Shown: one piece after another, positions 63,438 to 64,000 of the stretch | How positions within the stretch are numbered: position 1 is the stretch's first letter | Layout: each line of letters opens with the position of its first letter | Source of the DNA: Mugil cephalus | Taxonomy: Eukaryota; Chordata; Actinopteri; Mugiliformes; Mugilidae | Assembly (NCBI RefSeq): GCF_022458985.1 | Contig: NC_061786.1 | Span: forward strand, 23,003,974 to 23,067,973 | Reading direction: 5' to 3' | DNA length: 64,000 nucleotides | The notes under the pieces: model-generated | Told to the model about the DNA's origin: nothing | Database searches by the model: none | What the model saw: the letters and a program-made list of their open reading frames with translations, nothing else | Translations under genes and position numbers: made by a program

Positions 63438-64000
63438 AAAAATCCACTGAGAGTTCAACAAGACCGATAAACAACTAGAGAATCAGTCAGAGAGCGCTGG
63501 CTTCCTTCTTCTTCTTCGTCTACTTCTTCTTCTTCTTCGTTTTCTACTGGTTGCTGCGTCCGCGCCCCCTGCTGGACAACAGCGGTATGTGTTCAATCTC
63601 TACAAAGAGATAGATAAATAATAATCTCACAAACGATAATTCTACGTCCAATGTAATCCAATATAATCCAATGTAAAACCAGAAATATGTTATTTTATCA
63701 TAAAATTCTTTATTTTATTTTAAAAATATATGTATGACCATGCTAGCAAATGCTAAAGCTAATGTTAGAGTCCAAGTAGAAGCCTGTTTAATTTGAAATT
63801 ATTTGCAAAAGTCAGGTGACGCAACTGCAAGGAACGTCACAATACAACATAAATAATGTTATTTAAAGCTCCACTTTTCTAAAATGTTAATAAGCCTTAA
63901 GGTAAAGATGTTATACACTTTAAAGTCTTTTCATGATTGTGTTTTTTAACAATTTTAGATGCATTTGTCAAGTGAAGAGAAATCAGCAGGACACAGGGAA
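63438..64000. other. 5' flank of the methyltransferase gene
   Basis: A (CTT)n-rich stretch lies at 63504-63540 directly upstream of the ATG exon, then AT-rich DNA to the window edge. No further exon was recognised. The promoter is presumably within 63440-63580. Confidence 0.35.

Overview
The window is nuclear DNA of a ray-finned (teleost) fish, probably a percomorph; the finer placement is a guess. The evidence is short introns with GT/AG borders, vertebrate-type proteins, CpG-rich promoters, abundant micro- and minisatellites, and 3' tails of fish-type LINEs. No bacterial, phage, viral, tRNA or rRNA gene was recognised.

Six protein genes were reconstructed exon by exon, all on the minus strand. 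From right to left (transcription order): (1) an uncharacterised 300-residue class I methyltransferase-fold protein (59224-63437, 8 exons); (2) baz1a/ACF1, the large subunit of ISWI chromatin remodelers (39408-56256, 29 coding exons, 1496 residues, reading phase checked through every junction); (3) cfl2, muscle cofilin (31121-36368, 4 exons, 166 residues); (4) snx6, sorting nexin 6 (21316-27475, 14 exons, 407 residues); (5) psma3, proteasome subunit alpha 7 (11052-18231, 11 exons, 255 residues); (6) the 5' end of arid4a (coding 1472-7320, noncoding first exon near 9150), which runs off the left edge. snx6-cfl2-baz1a and psma3-arid4a are each neighbours on human chromosome 14, but in two separate places; here they form one block. 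The genes act in separate processes (chromatin, actin, endosomal sorting, protein degradation) and share location rather than a pathway.

Non-coding layout: the arid4a introns are mostly featureless with LINE tails; 9150-10260 is a CpG-rich promoter with clustered CCAAT boxes; psma3 introns hold near-identical copies of a 161-bp repeat; 27540-28110 is AT-rich degenerate tandem DNA; cfl2 intron 2 is a 72-bp minisatellite; baz1a introns carry several minisatellites and two TIR elements; 57720-57980 is an isolated promoter-like island with a bZIP-site palindrome.

The most striking signal is in baz1a and recurs in snx6 and the methyltransferase gene: tandem arrays lie directly against splice sites and contain the splice signal in their unit. 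One array has about fifty copies of GGTAAA ending at the true donor of coding exon 17. Another has at least sixteen 40-bp copies of the 3' end of the PHD-finger exon plus its donor. These look like expanded arrays of competing 5' splice sites.
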